Positions 50,632-64,000 are shown, counted from the first letter of the stretch. The stretch: DNA of 64,000 nt from Tetradesmus obliquus (GCA_030272155.1 CP126193.1:5146001-5210000); one strand, 5' to 3'. The notes: generated by a model from the sequence alone, not told the origin. Program-made: numbers and translations.

Positions 50632-52553
50632 GTCCGGGATAAAATCGTCCAGTAGGAATTTTAGCCGGCCAGTGAGTTTCCAGTGGCGGTCCATAGACAA
50701 CCTTGCCAACCCGCATCCTGCCCCCAGGACATTCGTACGGCTTATAATTTAATAAATCAACATTTTACAAAGAGATATGACAATGAATAAACTTTCACGA
50801 AGCACACCGCACATTTCCATAATGGGCCACGAGGCGGGCCCGAGTGAAAATTCAACCGGCGCGGCGCATCGAAGGCCGCTGCGCTTATTTTCGTCTGTCA
50901 GTCCTAGGCATGTGAGGGCCTAACATGCTTGGTCATGGAACGTCCGGGATAAAATCGTCCAGTAGGAATTTTAGCCGGCCAGTGAGTTTCCAGTGGCGGT
51001 CCACAGACAACCTTGCCAACCCGCATCCTGCCCCCAGGACATTCGTACGGTTTATAATTTAATAAATCAACATTTTACAAAGAGATATATCAATGAATAA
51101 ACTTTCACGAAGCACACCGCACATTTCCATAATGGGCCACGAGGCGGGCCCGAGTGAAAATTCAACCGGCGCGGCGCATTGAAGGCCGCTGCGCTTATTT
51201 CCGTATGTCAGTCCTAGGCATGTGAGGGCCTAACATGCTTGGTCATAGAACGTCCGGGATAAAATCGTCCAGTAGGAATTTTAGCCGGCCAGTGAGTTTC
51301 CAGTGGCGGTCCACAGACAACCTTGCCAACCCGCATCCTGCCCCCAGGACATTCGTACGGCTTATAATTTGATAAATCAACATTTTACAAAGAGATATAA
51401 CAATGAATAAACTTTCACGAAGCACACCTAACACATTTCCATAATGGGCCACGAGGAAAATAAAAATAAAAATGGGCCACGAGGCGGGCCTGAGTGAAAA
51501 TTCAACCGGCGCGGCGCATCGAAGGCCGCTGCGCTTATTTTCGTATGTCAGTCCTAGGCATGTGAGGGCCTAACATGCTTGGTCATGGAACGTCCGGGAT
51601 AAAATCGTCCAGTAGGAATTTTAGCCGGCCAGTGAGTTTCCAGTGGCGGTCCACAGACAACCTTGCCAACCCGCATCCTGCCCCCAGGACATTCGTACGG
51701 CTTATAATTTGATAAATCAACATTTTATATATATAACAATGAATAAACTTTCACGAAGCACACCGCACATTTCCATAATGGGCCGCGAGGCGGGCCCGAG
51801 TGAAAATTCAACCGGCGCGGCGCATCGAAGGCCGCTGCGCTTATTTCCGTATGTCAGTCCTAGGCATGTGAGGGCCTAACATGCTTGGTCATCCGGGAAC
51901 GTCCGGGATAAAATCGTCCAGCAGGAATTTTAGCCGGCCAGTGAGTTTCCAGTGGCGGTCCACAGACAACCTTGCCAACCCGCATCCTGCCCCCAGGACA
52001 TTCGTACGGCTTATAATTTGATAAATCAACATTTTACAAAGAGATATGACAATGAATAAACTTTCACGAAGCGCACCTAGCACATTTCTATAATGGGCCA
52101 CGAGGCGGGCCTGAGTGAAAATTCAACCGGCGCGGCGCATCGAAGGCCGCTGCGCTTATTTTCGTCTGTCAGTCCTAGGCATGTGAGGGCCTAACATGCT
52201 TGGTCATGGAACGTCCGGGATAAAATCGTCCAGTAGGAATTTTAGCCGGCCAGTGAGTTTCCAGTGGCGGTCCATAGACAACCTTGCCAACCCGCATCCT
52301 GCCCCCAGGACATTCGTACGGCTTCAAATGTGATAAATCAGCATTTTACAAAGAGATATAACAATGAATAAACTTTCACGAAGCACACCTAACACATTTC
52401 CATAATGGGCCACGAGGCGGGCCTGAGTGAAAATTCAACCGGCGCGGCGCATCGAAGGCCGCTGCGCTTATTTTCGTCTGTCAGTCCTAGGCATGTGAGG
52501 GCCTAACATGCTTGGTCATGGAACGTCCGGGATAAAACCCGGGTTTCTTGCTT

Positions 52554-52593
<40 letters not shown>

Positions 52594-54179
52594 GTCCGGG
52601 ATAAAATCGTCCAGTAGGAATTTTAGCCGGCCAGTGAGTTTCCAGTGGCGGTCCACAGACAACCTTGCCAACCCGCATCCTGCCCCCAGGACATTCGTAC
52701 GGCTTATAATTTAATAAATCAACATTTTACAAAGAGATATATCAATGAATAAACTTTCACGAAGCACACCGCACATTTCCATAATGGGCCACGAGGCGGG
52801 CCCGAGTGAAAATTCAACCGGCGCGGCGCATTGAAGGCCGCTGCGCTTATTTCCGTATGTCAGTCCTAGGCATGTGAGGGCCTAACATGCTTGGTCATAG
52901 AACGTCCGGGATAAAATCGTCCAGTAGGAATTTTAGCCGGCCAGTGAGTTTCCAGTGGCGGTCCACAGACAACCTTGCCAACCCGCATCCTGCCCCCAGG
53001 ACATTCGTACGGCTTATAATTTGATAAATCAACATTTTACAAAGAGATATAACAATGAATAAACTTTCACGAAGCACACCTAACACATTTCCATAATGGG
53101 CCACGAGGAAAATAAAAATAAAAATGGGCCACGAGGCGGGCCTGAGTGAAAATTCAACCGGCGCGGCGCATCGAAGGCCGCTGCGCTTATTTTCGTATGT
53201 CAGTCCTAGGCATGTGAGGGCCTAACATGCTTGGTCATGGAACGTCCGGGATAAAATCGTCCAGTAGGAATTTTAGCCGGCCAGTGAGTTTCCAGTGGCG
53301 GTCCACAGACAACCTTGCCAACCCGCATCCTGCCCCCAGGACATTCGTACGGCTTATAATTTGATAAATCAACATTTTATATATATAACAATGAATAAAC
53401 TTTCACGAAGCACACCGCACATTTCCATAATGGGCCTCGAGGCGGGCCCGAGTGAAAATTCAACCGGCGCGGCGCATCGAAGGCCGCTGCGCTTATTTCC
53501 GTATGTCAGTCCTAGGCATGTGAGGGCCTAACATGCTTGGTCATCCGGGAACGTCCGGGATAAAATCGTCCAGCAGGAATTTTAGCCGGCCAGTGAGTTT
53601 CCAGTGGCGGTCCACAGACAACCTTGCCAACCCGCATCCTGCCCCCAGGACATTCGTACGGCTTATAATTTGATAAATCAACATTTTACAAAGAGATATG
53701 ACAATGAATAAACTTTCACGAAGCGCACCTAGCACATTTCTATAATGGGCCACGAGGCGGGCCTGAGTGAAAATTCAACCGGCGCGGCGCATCGAAGGCC
53801 GCTGCGCTTATTTTCGTCTGTCAGTCCTAGGCATGTGAGGGCCTAACATGCTTGGTCATGGAACGTCCGGGATAAAATCGTCCAGTAGGAATTTTAGCCG
53901 GCCAGTGAGTTTCCAGTGGCGGTCCATAGACAACCTTGCCAACCCGCATCCTGCCCCCAGGACATTCGTACGGCTTCAAATGTGATAAATCAGCATTTTA
54001 CAAAGAGATATAACAATGAATAAACTTTCACGAAGCACACCTAACACATTTCCATAATGGGCCACGAGGCGGGCCTGAGTGAAAATTCAACCGGCGCGGC
54101 GCATCGAAGGCCGCTGCGCTTATTTTCGTCTGTCAGTCCTAGGCATGTGAGGGCCTAACATGCTTGGTCATGGAACGTC

Positions 54180-54205
54180 CGGGATAAAACCCGGGTTTCT
54201 TGCTT

Positions 54206-54244
<39 letters not shown>

Positions 54245-55207
54245 GTCCGGGATAAAATCGTCCAGTAGGAATTTTAGCCGGCCAGTGAGTTTCCAGTGGC
54301 GGTCCACAGACAACCTTGCCAACCCGCATCCTGCCCCCAGGACATTCGTACGGCTTATAATTTAATAAATCAACATTTTACAAAGAGATATATCAATGAA
54401 TAAACTTTCACGAAGCACACCGCACATTTCCATAATGGGCCACGAGGCGGGCCCGAGTGAAAATTCAACCGGCGCGGCGCATTGAAGGCCGCTGCGCTTA
54501 TTTCCGTATGTCAGTCCTAGGCATGTGAGGGCCTAACATGCTTGGTCATAGAACGTCCGGGATAAAATCGTCCAGTAGGAATTTTAGCCGGCCAGTGAGT
54601 TTCCAGTGGCGGTCCACAGACAACCTTGCCAACCCGCATCCTGCCCCCAGGACATTCGTACGGCTTATAATTTGATAAATCAACATTTTACAAAGAGATA
54701 TAACAATGAATAAACTTTCACGAAGCACACCTAACACATTTCCATAATGGGCCACGAGGCGGGCCTGAGTGAAAATTCAACCGGCGCGGCGCATCGAAGG
54801 CCGCTGCGCTTATTTTCGTCTGTCAGTCCTAGGCATGTGAGGGCCTAACATGCTTGGTCATGGAACGTCCGGGATAAAATCGTCCAGTAGGAATTTTAGC
54901 CGGCCAGTGAGTTTCCAGTGGCGGTCCATAGACAACCTTGCCAACCCGCATCCTGCCCCCAGGACATTCGTACGGCTTCAAATGTGATAAATCAGCATTT
55001 TACAAAGAGATATAACAATGAATAAACTTTCACGAAGCACACCTAACACATTTCCATAATGGGCCACGAGGCGGGCCTGAGTGAAAATTCAACCGGCGCG
55101 GCGCATCGAAGGCCGCTGCGCTTATTTTCGTCTGTCAGTCCTAGGCATGTGAGGGCCTAACATGCTTGGTCATGGAACGTCCGGGATAAAACCCGGGTTT
55201 CTTGCTT

Positions 55208-55247
<40 letters not shown>

Positions 55248-56522
55248 GTCCGGGATAAAATCGTCCTGTAGGAATTTTAGCCGGCCAGTGAGTTTCCAGT
55301 GGCGGTCCACAGACAACCTTGCCAACCCGCATCCTGCCCCCAGGACATTCGTACGGCTTATAATTTAATAAATCAACATTTTACAAAGAGATATATCAAT
55401 GAATAAACTTTCACGAAGCACACCGCACATTTCCATAATGGGCCACGAGGCGGGCCCGAGTGAAAATTCAACCGGCGCGGCGCATTGAAGGCCGCTGCGC
55501 TTATTTCCGTATGTCAGTCCTAGGCATGTGAGGGCCTAACATGCTTGGTCATAGAACGTCCGGGATAAAATCGTCCAGTAGGAATTTTAGCCGGCCAGTG
55601 AGTTTCCAGTGGCGGTCCACAGACAACCTTGCCAACCCGCATCCTGCCCCCAGGACATTCGTACGGCTTATAATTTGATAAATCAACATTTTACAAAGAG
55701 ATATAACAATGAATAAACTTTCACGAAGCACACCTAACACATTTCCATAATGGGCCACGAGGCGGGCCTGAGTGAAAATTCAACCGGCGCGGCGCATCGA
55801 AGGCCGCTGCGCTTATTTCCGTATGTCAGTCCTAGGCATGTGAGGGCCTAACATGCTTGGTCATAGAACGTCCGGGATAAAATCGTCCAGTAGGAATTTT
55901 AGCCGGCCAGTGAGTTTCCAGTGGCGGTCCACAGACAACCTTGCCAACCCGCATCCTGCCCCCAGGACATTCGTACGGCTTATAATTTGATAAATCAACA
56001 TTTTACAAAGAGATATAACAATGAATAAACTTTCACGAAGCACACCTAACACATTTCCATAATGGGCCACGAGGCGGGCCTGAGTGAAAATTCAACCGGC
56101 GCGGCGCATCGAAGGCCGCTGCGCTTATTTTCGTCTGTCAGTCCTAGGCATGTGAGGGCCTAACATGCTTGGTCATGGAACGTCCGGGATAAAATCGTCC
56201 AGTAGGAATTTTAGCCGGCCAGTGAGTTTCCAGTGGCGGTCCATAGACAACCTTGCCAACCCGCATCCTGCCCCCAGGACATTCGTACGGCTTCAAATGT
56301 GATAAATCAGCATTTTACAAAGAGATATAACAATGAATAAACTTTCACGAAGCACACCTAACACATTTCCATAATGGGCCACGAGGCGGGCCTGAGTGAA
56401 AATTCAACCGGCGCGGCGCATCGAAGGCCGCTGCGCTTATTTTCGTCTGTCAGTCCTAGGCATGTGAGGGCCTAACATGCTTGGTCATGGAACGTCCGGG
56501 ATAAAACCCGGGTTTCTTGCTT

Positions 56523-56563
<41 letters not shown>

Positions 56564-57529
56564 GTCCGGGATAAAATCGTCCAGTAGGAATTTTAGCCGG
56601 CCAGTGAGTTTCCAGTGGCGGTCCACAGACAACCTTGCCAACCCGCATCCTGCCCCCAGGACATTCGTACGGCTTATAATTTAATAAATCAACATTTTAC
56701 AAAGAGATATATCAATGAATAAACTTTCACGAAGCACACCGCACATTTCCATAATGGGCCACGAGGCGGGCCCGAGTGAAAATTCAACCGGCGCGGCGCA
56801 TTGAAGGCCGCTGCGCTTATTTCCGTATGTCAGTCCTAGGCATGTGAGGGCCTAACATGCTTGGTCATCCGGGAACGTCCGGGATAAAATCGTCCAGCAG
56901 GAATTTTAGCCGGCCAGTGAGTTTCCAGTGGCGGTCCACAGACAACCTTGCCAACCCGCATCCTGCCCCCAGGACATTCGTACGGCTTATAATTTGATAA
57001 ATCAACATTTTACAAAGAGATATAACAATGAATAAACTTTCACGAAGCACACCTAACACATTTCCATAATGGGCCACGAGGCGGGCCTGAGTGAAAATTC
57101 AACCGGCGCGGCGCATCGAAGGCCGCTGCGCTTATTTTCGTCTGTCAGTCCTAGGCATGTGAGGGCCTAACATGCTTGGTCATGGAACGTCCGGGATAAA
57201 ATCGTCCAGTAGGAATTTTAGCCGGCCAGTGAGTTTCCAGTGGCGGTCCATAGACAACCTTGCCAACCCGCATCCTGCCCCCAGGACATTCGTACGGCTT
57301 CAAATGTGATAAATCAGCATTTTACAAAGAGATATAACAATGAATAAACTTTCACGAAGCACACCTAACACATTTCCATAATGGGCCACGAGGCGGGCCT
57401 GAGTGAAAATTCAACCGGCGCGGCGCATCGAAGGCCGCTGCGCTTATTTTCGTCTGTCAGTCCTAGGCATGTGAGGGCCTAACATGCTTGGTCATGGAAC
57501 GTCCGGGATAAAACCCGGGTTTCTTGCTT

Positions 57530-57566
<37 letters not shown>

Positions 57567-58532
57567 GTCCGGGATAAAATCGTCCAGTAGGAATTTTAGC
57601 CGGCCAGTGAGTTTCCAGTGGCGGTCCACAGACAACCTTGCCAACCCGCATCCTGCCCCCAGGACATTCGTACGGCTTATAATTTAATAAATCAACATTT
57701 TACAAAGAGATATATCAATGAATAAACTTTCACGAAGCACACCGCACATTTCCATAATGGGCCACGAGGCGGGCCCGAGTGAAAATTCAACCGGCGCGGC
57801 GCATTGAAGGCCGCTGCGCTTATTTCCGTATGTCAGTCCTAGGCATGTGAGGGCCTAACATGCTTGGTCATCCGGGAACGTCCGGGATAAAATCGTCCAG
57901 CAGGAATTTTAGCCGGCCAGTGAGTTTCCAGTGGCGGTCCACAGACAACCTTGCCAACCCGCATCCTGCCCCCAGGACATTCGTACGGCTTATAATTTGA
58001 TAAATCAACATTTTACAAAGAGATATGACAATGAATAAACTTTCACGAAGCGCACCTAGCACATTTCTATAATGGGCCACGAGGCGGGCCTGAGTGAAAA
58101 TTCAACCGGCGCGGCGCATCGAAGGCCGCTGCGCTTATTTTCGTCTGTCAGTCCTAGGCATGTGAGGGCCTAACATGCTTGGTCATGGAACGTCCGGGAT
58201 AAAATCGTCCAGTAGGAATTTTAGCCGGCCAGTGAGTTTCCAGTGGCGGTCCATAGACAACCTTGCCAACCCGCATCCTGCCCCCAGGACATTCGTACGG
58301 CTTCAAATGTGATAAATCAGCATTTTACAAAGAGATATAACAATGAATAAACTTTCACGAAGCACACCTAACACATTTCCATAATGGGCCACGAGGCGGG
58401 CCTGAGTGAAAATTCAACCGGCGCGGCGCATCGAAGGCCGCTGCGCTTATTTTCGTCTGTCAGTCCTAGGCATGTGAGGGCCTAACATGCTTGGTCATGG
58501 AACGTCCGGGATAAAACCCGGGTTTCTTGCTT

Positions 58533-58577
<45 letters not shown>

Positions 58578-58890
58578 GTCCGGGATAAAATCGTCCAGTA
58601 GGAATTTTAGCCGGCCAGTGAGTTTCCAGTGGCGGTCCACAGACAACCTTGCCAACCCGCATCCTGCCCCCAGGACATTCGTACGGCTTATAATTTAATA
58701 AATCAACATTTTACAAAGAGATATATCAATGAATAAACTTTCACGAAGCACACCGCACATTTCCATAATGGGCCACGAGGCGGGCCCGAGTGAAAATTCA
58801 ACCGGCGCGGCGCATTGAAGGCCGCTGCGCTTATTTCCGTATGTCAGTCCTAGGCATGTGAGGGCCTAACATGCTTGGTCATAGAACGTC
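54180..58890 (+). repeat. About 1.0-kb higher-order repeat carrying long poly(A) inserts
   Basis: Poly(A)-bearing inserts at 54190, 55192, 56507, 57514 and 58517 are spaced about 1002-1008 bp, with one 1315-bp step. This corresponds to three monomers plus insert, and once four monomers plus insert. The unit lacks the TATATAT subtype and the A/T-tail insert found in other blocks. Confidence 0.85.
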
Positions 58891-61800
58891 CGGGATAAAA
58901 TCGTCCAGTAGGAATTTTAGCCGGCCAGTGAGTTTCCAGTGGCGGTCCACAGACAACCTTGCCAACCCGCATCCTGCCCCCAGGACATTCGTACGGCTTA
59001 TAATTTGATAAATCAACATTTTACAAAGAGATATAACAATGAATAAACTTTCACGAAGCACACCTAACACATTTCCATAATGGGCCACGAGGAAAATAAA
59101 AATAAAAATGGGCCACGAGGCGGGCCTGAGTGAAAATTCAACCGGCGCGGCGCATCGAAGGCCGCTGCGCTTATTTTCGTATGTCAGTCCTAGGCATGTG
59201 AGGGCCTAACATGCTTGGTCATGGAACGTCCGGGATAAAATCGTCCAGTAGGAATTTTAGCCGGCCAGTGAGTTTCCAGTGGCGGTCCACAGACAACCTT
59301 GCCAACCCGCATCCTGCCCCCAGGACATTCGTACGGCTTATAATTTGATAAATCAACATTTTATATATATAACAATGAATAAACTTTCACGAAGCACACC
59401 GCACATTTCCATAATGGGCCGCGAGGCGGGCCCGAGTGAAAATTCAACCGGCGCGGCGCATCGAAGGCCGCTGCGCTTATTTCCGTATGTCAGTCCTAGG
59501 CATGTGAGGGCCTAACATGCTTGGTCATCCGGGAACGTCCGGGATAAAATCGTCCAGCAGGAATTTTAGCCGGCCAGTGAGTTTCCAGTGGCGGTCCACA
59601 GACAACCTTGCCAACCCGCATCCTGCCCCCAGGACATTCGTACGGCTTATAATTTGATAAATCAACATTTTACAAAGAGATATGACAATGAATAAACTTT
59701 CACGAAGCGCACCTAGCACATTTCTATAATGGGCCACGAGGCGGGCCTGAGTGAAAATTCAACCGGCGCGGCGCATCGAAGGCCGCTGCGCTTATTTTCG
59801 TCTGTCAGTCCTAGGCATGTGAGGGCCTAACATGCTTGGTCATGGAACGTCCGGGATAAAATCGTCCAGTAGGAATTTTAGCCGGCCAGTGAGTTTCCAG
59901 TGGCGGTCCATAGACAACCTTGCCAACCCGCATCCTGCCCCCAGGACATTCGTACGGCTTCAAATGTGATAAATCAGCATTTTACAAAGAGATATAACAA
60001 TGAATAAACTTTCACGAAGCACACCTAACACATTTCCATAATGGGCCACGAGGCTTCAAAAAAAAAAAAAATGGGCCACGAGGCGGGCCTGTGTGAAAAT
60101 TCAACCGGCGCGGCGCATCGAAGGCCGCTGCGCTTATTTTCGTATGTCAGTCCTAGGCATGTGAGGGCCTAACATGCTTGGTCATCCGGCAACGTCCGGG
60201 ATAAAATCGTCCAGCAGGAATTTTAGCCGGCCAGTGAGTTTCCAGTGGCGGTCCACAGACAACCTTGCCAACCCGCATCCTGCCCCCAGGACATTCGTAC
60301 GGCTTATAATTTGATAAATCAACATTTTACAAAGAGATATGACAATGAATAAACTTTCACGAAGCGCACCTAGCACATTTCTATAATGGGCCACGAGGCG
60401 GGCCTGAGTGAAAATTCAACCGGCGCGGCGCATCGAAGGCCGCTGCGCTTATTTTCGTCTGTCAGTCCTAGGCATGTGAGGGCCTAACATGCTTGGTCAG
60501 GGAACGTCCGGGATAAAATCGTCCAGTAGGAATTTTAGCCGGCCAGTGAGTTTCCAGTGGCGGTCCACAGACAACCTTGCCAACCCGCATCCTGCCCCCA
60601 GGACATTCGTACGGCTTATAATTTGATAAATCAGCATTTTACAAAGAGATATAACAATGAATAAACTTTCACGAAGCACACCTAACACATTTCCATAATG
60701 GGCCACGAGGCGGGCCTGAGTGAAAATTCAACCGGCGCGGCGCATCGAAGGCCGCTGCGCTTATTTTCGTCTGTCAGTCCTAGGCATGTGAGGGCCTAAC
60801 ATGCTTGGTCATGGAACGTCCGGGATAAAATCGTCCAGTAGGAATTTTAGCCGGCCAGTGAGTTTCCAGTGGCGGTCCACAGACAACCTTGCCAACCCGC
60901 ATCCTGCCCCCAGGACATTCGTACGGTTTATAATTTAATAAATCAACATTTTACAAAGAGATATATCAATGAATAAACTTTCACGAAGCACACCGCACAT
61001 TTCCATAATGGGCCACGAGGCGGGCCCGAGTGAAAATTCAACCGGCGCGGCGCATTGAAGGCCGCTGCGCTTATTTCCGTATGTCAGTCCTAGGCATGTG
61101 AGGGCCTAACATGCTTGGTCATAGAACGTCCGGGATAAAATCGTCCAGTAGGAATTTTAGCCGGCCAGTGAGTTTCCAGTGGCGGTCCACAGACAACCTT
61201 GCCAACCCGCATCCTGCCCCCAGGACATTCGTACGGCTTATAATTTGATAAATCAACATTTTACAAAGAGATATAACAATGAATAAACTTTCACGAAGCA
61301 CACCTAACACATTTCCATAATGGGCCACGAGGAAAATAAAAATAAAAATGGGCCACGAGGCGGGCCTGAGTGAAAATTCAACCGGCGCGGCGCATCGAAG
61401 GCCGCTGCGCTTATTTTCGTATGTCAGTCCTAGGCATGTGAGGGCCTAACATGCTTGGTCATGGAACGTCCGGGATAAAATCGTCCAGTAGGAATTTTAG
61501 CCGGCCAGTGAGTTTCCAGTGGCGGTCCACAGACAACCTTGCCAACCCGCATCCTGCCCCCAGGACATTCGTACGGCTTATAATTTGATAAATCAACATT
61601 TTATATATATAACAATGAATAAACTTTCACGAAGCACACCGCACATTTCCATAATGGGCCTCGAGGCGGGCCCGAGTGAAAATTCAACCGGCGCGGCGCA
61701 TCGAAGGCCGCTGCGCTTATTTCCGTATGTCAGTCCTAGGCATGTGAGGGCCTAACATGCTTGGTCATCCGGGAACGTCCGGGATAAAATCGTCCAGCAG

Positions 61801-64000
61801 GAATTTTAGCCGGCCAGTGAGTTTCCAGTGGCGGTCCACAGACAACCTTGCCAACCCGCATCCTGCCCCCAGGACATTCGTACGGCTTATAATTTGATAA
61901 ATCAACATTTTACAAAGAGATATGACAATGAATAAACTTTCACGAAGCGCACCTAGCACATTTCTATAATGGGCCACGAGGCGGGCCTGAGTGAAAATTC
62001 AACCGGCGCGGCGCATCGAAGGCCGCTGCGCTTATTTTCGTCTGTCAGTCCTAGGCATGTGAGGGCCTAACATGCTTGGTCATGGAACGTCCGGGATAAA
62101 ATCGTCCAGTAGGAATTTTAGCCGGCCAGTGAGTTTCCAGTGGCGGTCCATAGACAACCTTGCCAACCCGCATCCTGCCCCCAGGACATTCGTACGGCTT
62201 CAAATGTGATAAATCAGCATTTTACAAAGAGATATAACAATGAATAAACTTTCACGAAGCACACCTAACACATTTCCATAATGGGCCACGAGGCGGGCCT
62301 GAGTGAAAATTCAACCGGCGCGGCGCATCGAAGGCCGCTGCGCTTATTTTCGTCTGTCAGTCCTAGGCATGTGAGGGCCTAACATGCTTGGTCATGGAAC
62401 GTCCGGGATAAAACCCGGGTTTCTTGCTTCAAAAAAAAAAAAAAAAAATAAAAAAATAAAAAAATAAAACGTCCGGGATAAAATCGTCCAGTAGGAATTT
62501 TAGCCGGCCAGTGAGTTTCCAGTGGCGGTCCACAGACAACCTTGCCAACCCGCATCCTGCCCCCAGGACATTCGTACGGCTTATAATTTAATAAATCAAC
62601 ATTTTACAAAGAGATATATCAATGAATAAACTTTCACGAAGCACACCGCACATTTCCATAATGGGCCACGAGGCGGGCCCGAGTGAAAATTCAACCGGCG
62701 CGGCGCATTGAAGGCCGCTGCGCTTATTTCCGTATGTCAGTCCTAGGCATGTGAGGGCCTAACATGCTTGGTCATAGAACGTCCGGGATAAAATCGTCCA
62801 GTAGGAATTTTAGCCGGCCAGTGAGTTTCCAGTGGCGGTCCACAGACAACCTTGCCAACCCGCATCCTGCCCCCAGGACATTCGTACGGCTTATAATTTG
62901 ATAAATCAACATTTTACAAAGAGATATAACAATGAATAAACTTTCACGAAGCACACCTAACACATTTCCATAATGGGCCACGAGGCGGGCCTGAGTGAAA
63001 ATTCAACCGGCGCGGCGCATCGAAGGCCGCTGCGCTTATTTTCGTCTGTCAGTCCTAGGCATGTGAGGGCCTAACATGCTTGGTCATGGAACGTCCGGGA
63101 TAAAACCCGGGTTTCTTGCTTCAAAAAAAAAAAAAAAAAAAAAAAAAACGTCCGGGATAAAATCGTCCAGTAGGAATTTTAGCCGGCCAGTGAGTTTCCA
63201 GTGGCGGTCCACAGACAACCTTGCCAACCCGCATCCTGCCCCCAGGACATTCGTACGGCTTATAATTTAATAAATCAACATTTTACAAAGAGATATATCA
63301 ATGAATAAACTTTCACGAAGCACACCGCACATTTCCATAATGGGCCACGAGGCGGGCCCGAGTGAAAATTCAACCGGCGCGGCGCATTGAAGGCCGCTGC
63401 GCTTATTTCCGTATGTCAGTCCTAGGCATGTGAGGGCCTAACATGCTTGGTCGTAGAACGTCCGGGATAAAATCGTCCAGTAGGAATTTTAGCCGGCCAG
63501 TGAGTTTCCAGTGGCGGTCCACAGACAACCTTGCCAACCCGCATCCTGCCCCCAGGACATTCGTACGGCTTATAATTTGATAAATCAACATTTTACAAAG
63601 AGATATAACAATGAATAAACTTTCACGAAGCACACCTAACACATTTCCATAATGGGCCACGAGGCGGGCCTGAGTGAAAATTCAACCGGCGCGGCGCATC
63701 GAAGGCCGCTGCGCTTATTTTCGTCTGTCAGTCCTAGGCATGTGAGGGCCTAACATGCTTGGTCATGGAACGTCCGGGATAAAATCGTCCAGTAGGAATT
63801 TTAGCCGGCCAGTGAGTTTCCAGTGGCGGTCCACAGACAACCTTGCCAACCCGCATCCTGCCCCCAGGACATTCGTACGGCTTATAATTTAATAAATCAA
63901 CATTTTACAAAGAGATATATCAATGAATAAACTTTCACGAAGCACACCGCACATTTCCATAATGGGCCACGAGGCGGGCCCGAGTGAAAATTCAACCGGC

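Larger units (their letters stand above)
15309..64000 (+). repeat. Satellite array, 310/312-bp monomer, about 155 head-to-tail copies, continues past window
   Basis: From the sequence AACCTTGCCAACCCGCATCC at about 15309 to the window end, one monomer repeats without interruption and in one orientation. Landmarks in each monomer are CAGGACATTCGTACGG, CAATGAATAAACTTTCACG, TGGGCCACGAGGCGGGCC, TCAACCGGCGCGGCGCAT, CTAGGCATGTGAGGGCC and GGGATAAAATCGTCCAG. Type A (312 bp) has CACCTAACACATTT and GATATAACAATG. Type B (310 bp) has CACCGCACATTT, TTTAATAAATC and GATATATCAATG. Further subtypes carry a TTTTATATATATAA change, a TTCAAATGTGATAAATC change, or TCATCCGGGAACG with GACAATG. Copies of a subtype are nearly identical. 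No unique DNA or intact transposon is embedded. It could be centromeric, subtelomeric or interstitial; the window does not decide. Confidence 0.98.

Noticed and set aside
15855-63660. Recurring 69-70 residue minus-strand and 78-96 residue plus-strand reading frames in the satellite
   Set aside because: They recur because the DNA recurs. They lack known motifs, and small indels between monomer types open or close them.
15309-64000. CRISPR-like array
   Set aside because: Repeats are contiguous 310-bp monomers without unique spacers, in a eukaryotic intron-rich context.
15309-64000. rDNA spacer or telomere repeat
   Set aside because: No rRNA-like sequence and no TTTAGGG/TTTTAGGG-type short repeats are present.

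Overview
The window looks like nuclear DNA of a green alga (Chlorophyta). The evidence is GC-rich exons broken by many short introns, GTGAG/GTGCG donors with CTG-rich GCAG acceptors, heavy CAG/CTG/GCA triplet content that gives Ala/Gln/Ser runs in proteins, and a TGTAA polyadenylation-type signal after the first gene. Triplet-rich genomes of this style are familiar from Sphaeropleales such as Scenedesmaceae, but the genus cannot be fixed from the sequence alone.

Left part (1-15308). Two genes lie on the + strand. The first (1-7738, 5' end outside the window) is a molybdenum hydroxylase of the xanthine dehydrogenase/aldehyde oxidase family. Seventeen exons join in phase and cover the FAD domain and the whole molybdopterin domain. 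Active-site details favour the aldehyde-oxidase side. The second (9538-14151) is a complete 12-exon, about 802-residue secreted protein that I do not recognise. It has a signal peptide, two copies of a Cys-rich module made by an exon-cassette duplication, a Trp/Pro/Gly-rich stretch, TP/FTPAP-rich repeats, four perfect 9-residue APRYTPSYS repeats and a Gly-rich tail. It reads like a cell-wall or extracellular-matrix structural protein. The intergenic stretches (7739-9537 and 14152-15308) show no convincing gene; the second holds two old, diverged direct duplications.

Right part (15309-64000, running off the window). This is one uninterrupted head-to-tail satellite array of a roughly 310/312-bp monomer, about 155 copies, which makes up three quarters of the window. 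The left rim is a plain A/B dimer array with a 622-bp period. Further in, several monomer subtypes are organised in nested higher-order repeats with periods near 1.0, 1.95, 3.82, 3.91 and 8.40 kb. Private single-base variants shared between copies show that the blocks spread by recent unequal exchange or conversion.

The most unusual signal is inside the satellite. Some monomers carry tiny A-tailed insertions flanked by 13-15 bp target-site duplications. One is 17 nt plus poly(A) (17 copies). Another is CTTC plus poly(A) (6 copies). A third is an A/T tail only (21 copies) and sits at the same target site as the second. They look like the last few bases of a non-LTR retrotransposon or SINE, inserted by target-primed reverse transcription and then copied passively by satellite amplification. 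Short reading frames that recur in every monomer are best read as by-products of repetition, not genes.
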